Origin: Dysidea avara
Taxonomy: Eukaryota > Porifera > Demospongiae > Dictyoceratida > Dysideidae
DNA: 64,000 nucleotides
NCBI RefSeq assembly: GCF_963678975.1
Contig: NC_089281.1
Location: forward strand, 10,255,277-10,319,276
Direction: 5' to 3'
Below are positions 63,131-64,000 of the stretch, in pieces (within the stretch, counting starts at the first letter, position 1; each line of letters starts with the position of its first letter). The notes under the pieces are model-generated. The model did no database searches and was not told where the DNA came from. It saw only the letters and a program-made list of their open reading frames with translations. A program made the translations under genes and the position numbers.

Positions 63131-63176
<46 letters not shown>

Positions 63177-64000
63177 TACCTTGTCCCATATCAATTCTGT
63201 AATGCTGTCAATCCTACTACCCATTTCACGGTACTCTCCACTATATCGGATATAGGACCAGGCCAGTAACAAGAGTATGGAGATGCCTAGGCAGTAGTTG
63301 GCAAGTGATGATATCACTTGTATTCCTATAAACCCAACCAGATAGGATATCAAATAAAAAACTACCATCAGTGCAAACAGAACAGCTGGAGTCCTTGCAG
63401 CATGGAAAATATTCTTGCTGTTGTTCATGCTAACAAATTCTTCATATTCTGTTTCAATTTCTTTTGATAATTGTTCCTCATATTTCTGACTAAAGGTTTG
63501 CCCGCCCATTTTCTTAGTTGCACGGAACTTATCAATAGCATTTTCCTTGTTCTCAAGATGCTGTCTTTCTAGCTCAGATTCTGCCATATATGGTGTGTTT
63601 CCTCCACACAGCTAAACATAGACAGCTATTAATAAACTGGTTTTATTATAATGTTTACCTCGTTCATTTCTCTTTTGTAGTATTCTTTAGCTGCAGCTAA
63701 TGCAGTGAGATTGTTTCCTTCAGCAGTTGCCTATGGAGAATACATATCTATCATCTATCATCATATTATTATTGTAACTGTGATTTCATTAATTATTTCA
63801 AGCACTACACACCCAAAATAAATATACCCCATAACTCACTTCCAACATTGATTTCGGTTCAGGTAGATCTTCTCCTTGATATATCTTCATATACACCTAT
63901 GTACACAACATGTACTTCATATACACAATCTATTACACCACCGGTACTAGTTACCTTAAAGTATTCTAGCAAGTCCTTTCCAGTCACGGAGTTACCATTG
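60720..64000 (-). CDS. Atlastin GTPase, C-terminal part (gene continues right)
   Basis: The visible minus-strand exons are 63955-64000 (cut by the window), 63840-63896, 63659-63730, 63180-63611 and 60720-60800. They join in phase 0 and end at TAG. They encode the middle helical bundle (GNSVTGKDLLEYFK, VYMKIYQGEDLPEPKSML, ATAEGNNLTALAAAKEYY, LCGG) and a second helical part with KKMGGQTFSQKY and SKNIFHAARTPAVLFAL. Two close membrane segments follow (about FALMVVFYLISYLVGFIGI and SLANYCLGISILLLLAW), then the YIRYSGEYREMG motif and a short C-terminal amphipathic tail (SGQLMNKGIQHAAKLALKKS). This is the atlastin layout: the protein fuses endoplasmic-reticulum tubules, and the tail helix perturbs the membrane. 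The N-terminal GTPase domain lies outside the window. A CA tract (63135-63172) adjoins the donor of the membrane exon. Confidence 0.93.
60801..63134. other. Atlastin last intron with repeats
   Basis: This long final intron contains the second copy of the SINE-like repeat (about 61280-61386, minus), a TTTA tract near 61830, the LINE-tail-like segment near 61852 and copies of the dispersed ATACTCTAA motif near 62442. The open frames at 61266-61533 and 62129-62356 overlap repeats and are not supported as genes. Confidence 0.5.
61280..61386 (-). repeat. Dispersed SINE-like repeat, copy 2
   Basis: The reverse complement aligns with 21463-21562: GCAAGGCTAGAAGCC here against GGCCTCTAGCCTTGT there, and GCCACCATTTTA against TAAAATGGTGGC. 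It lies in the final atlastin intron. Confidence 0.5.
63135..63172 (+). repeat. (CA)n tract beside an atlastin donor site
   Basis: On the minus strand this is a TG tract that starts a few bases after the donor (AAG|GTAACTC) of the exon encoding the membrane hairpin. Such UG-rich tracts near donors can act as splicing-factor binding sites. No effect is proven. Confidence 0.9.

Overview
The window looks like nuclear DNA of an intron-rich, AT-rich animal. It has spliced genes with GT-AG introns, an EXT2 heparan-sulfate polymerase, a selenoprotein W with an in-frame TGA and a SECIS-like 3' UTR, atlastin, and ITIH C-terminal domains. The abundant palindromic MITEs, Gypsy and BEL/Pao elements and long microsatellites would fit a sponge or another non-bilaterian invertebrate. 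No single feature proves the phylum, so this is a guess.

Layout. 1-2589 holds only repeat fragments. 2590-6262 is the 3' part of a broken copy of a mitochondrial amidoxime-reducing component gene (MARC, MOSC family). 6957-7327 (-) is an isolated leucine-rich-repeat exon. 8169-9125 is a hAT-like non-autonomous element. 9599-10108 is a candidate terminal exon made of 118 uninterrupted CAG codons followed by a charged tail. 10988-23464 is a complete six-exon MARC gene whose intron 2 carries a decayed antisense Gypsy element (13030-19057). 24001-24498 (-) is selenoprotein W in five exons. 24645-27012 is a nest of retroelement fragments and palindromes. 27114-47829 is a complete twelve-exon EXT2 gene. 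Its introns contain a giant TGAG array, a hAT-like MITE, a young antisense BEL/Pao element (31958-37999), a minisatellite, decayed retroelement and gene fragments, and a near-perfect inverted-repeat MITE. 50504-52842 (-) and 56910-57975 (+) are divergently transcribed genes for secreted proteins that share the ITIH C-terminal domain. One carries it behind a Calx-beta domain, the other almost alone. 60720-64000 (-) is the 3' part of an atlastin gene.

How the genes relate. MARC, SelW, EXT2 and atlastin look like unrelated housekeeping genes. The two ITIH-C proteins are the most unusual coding content. They keep the GDPH motif at which vertebrate inter-alpha-inhibitor heavy chains are cut and joined to chondroitin sulfate, but lack the VIT and vWA domains. 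The smaller one also has an acidic Gly-Ser-Gly sequence just before the motif. They lie near EXT2, a glycosaminoglycan enzyme, but a functional link is only a hypothesis. Exon models were built by hand from splice signals, reading-frame phase and remembered family similarity. No alignment or database search was run.
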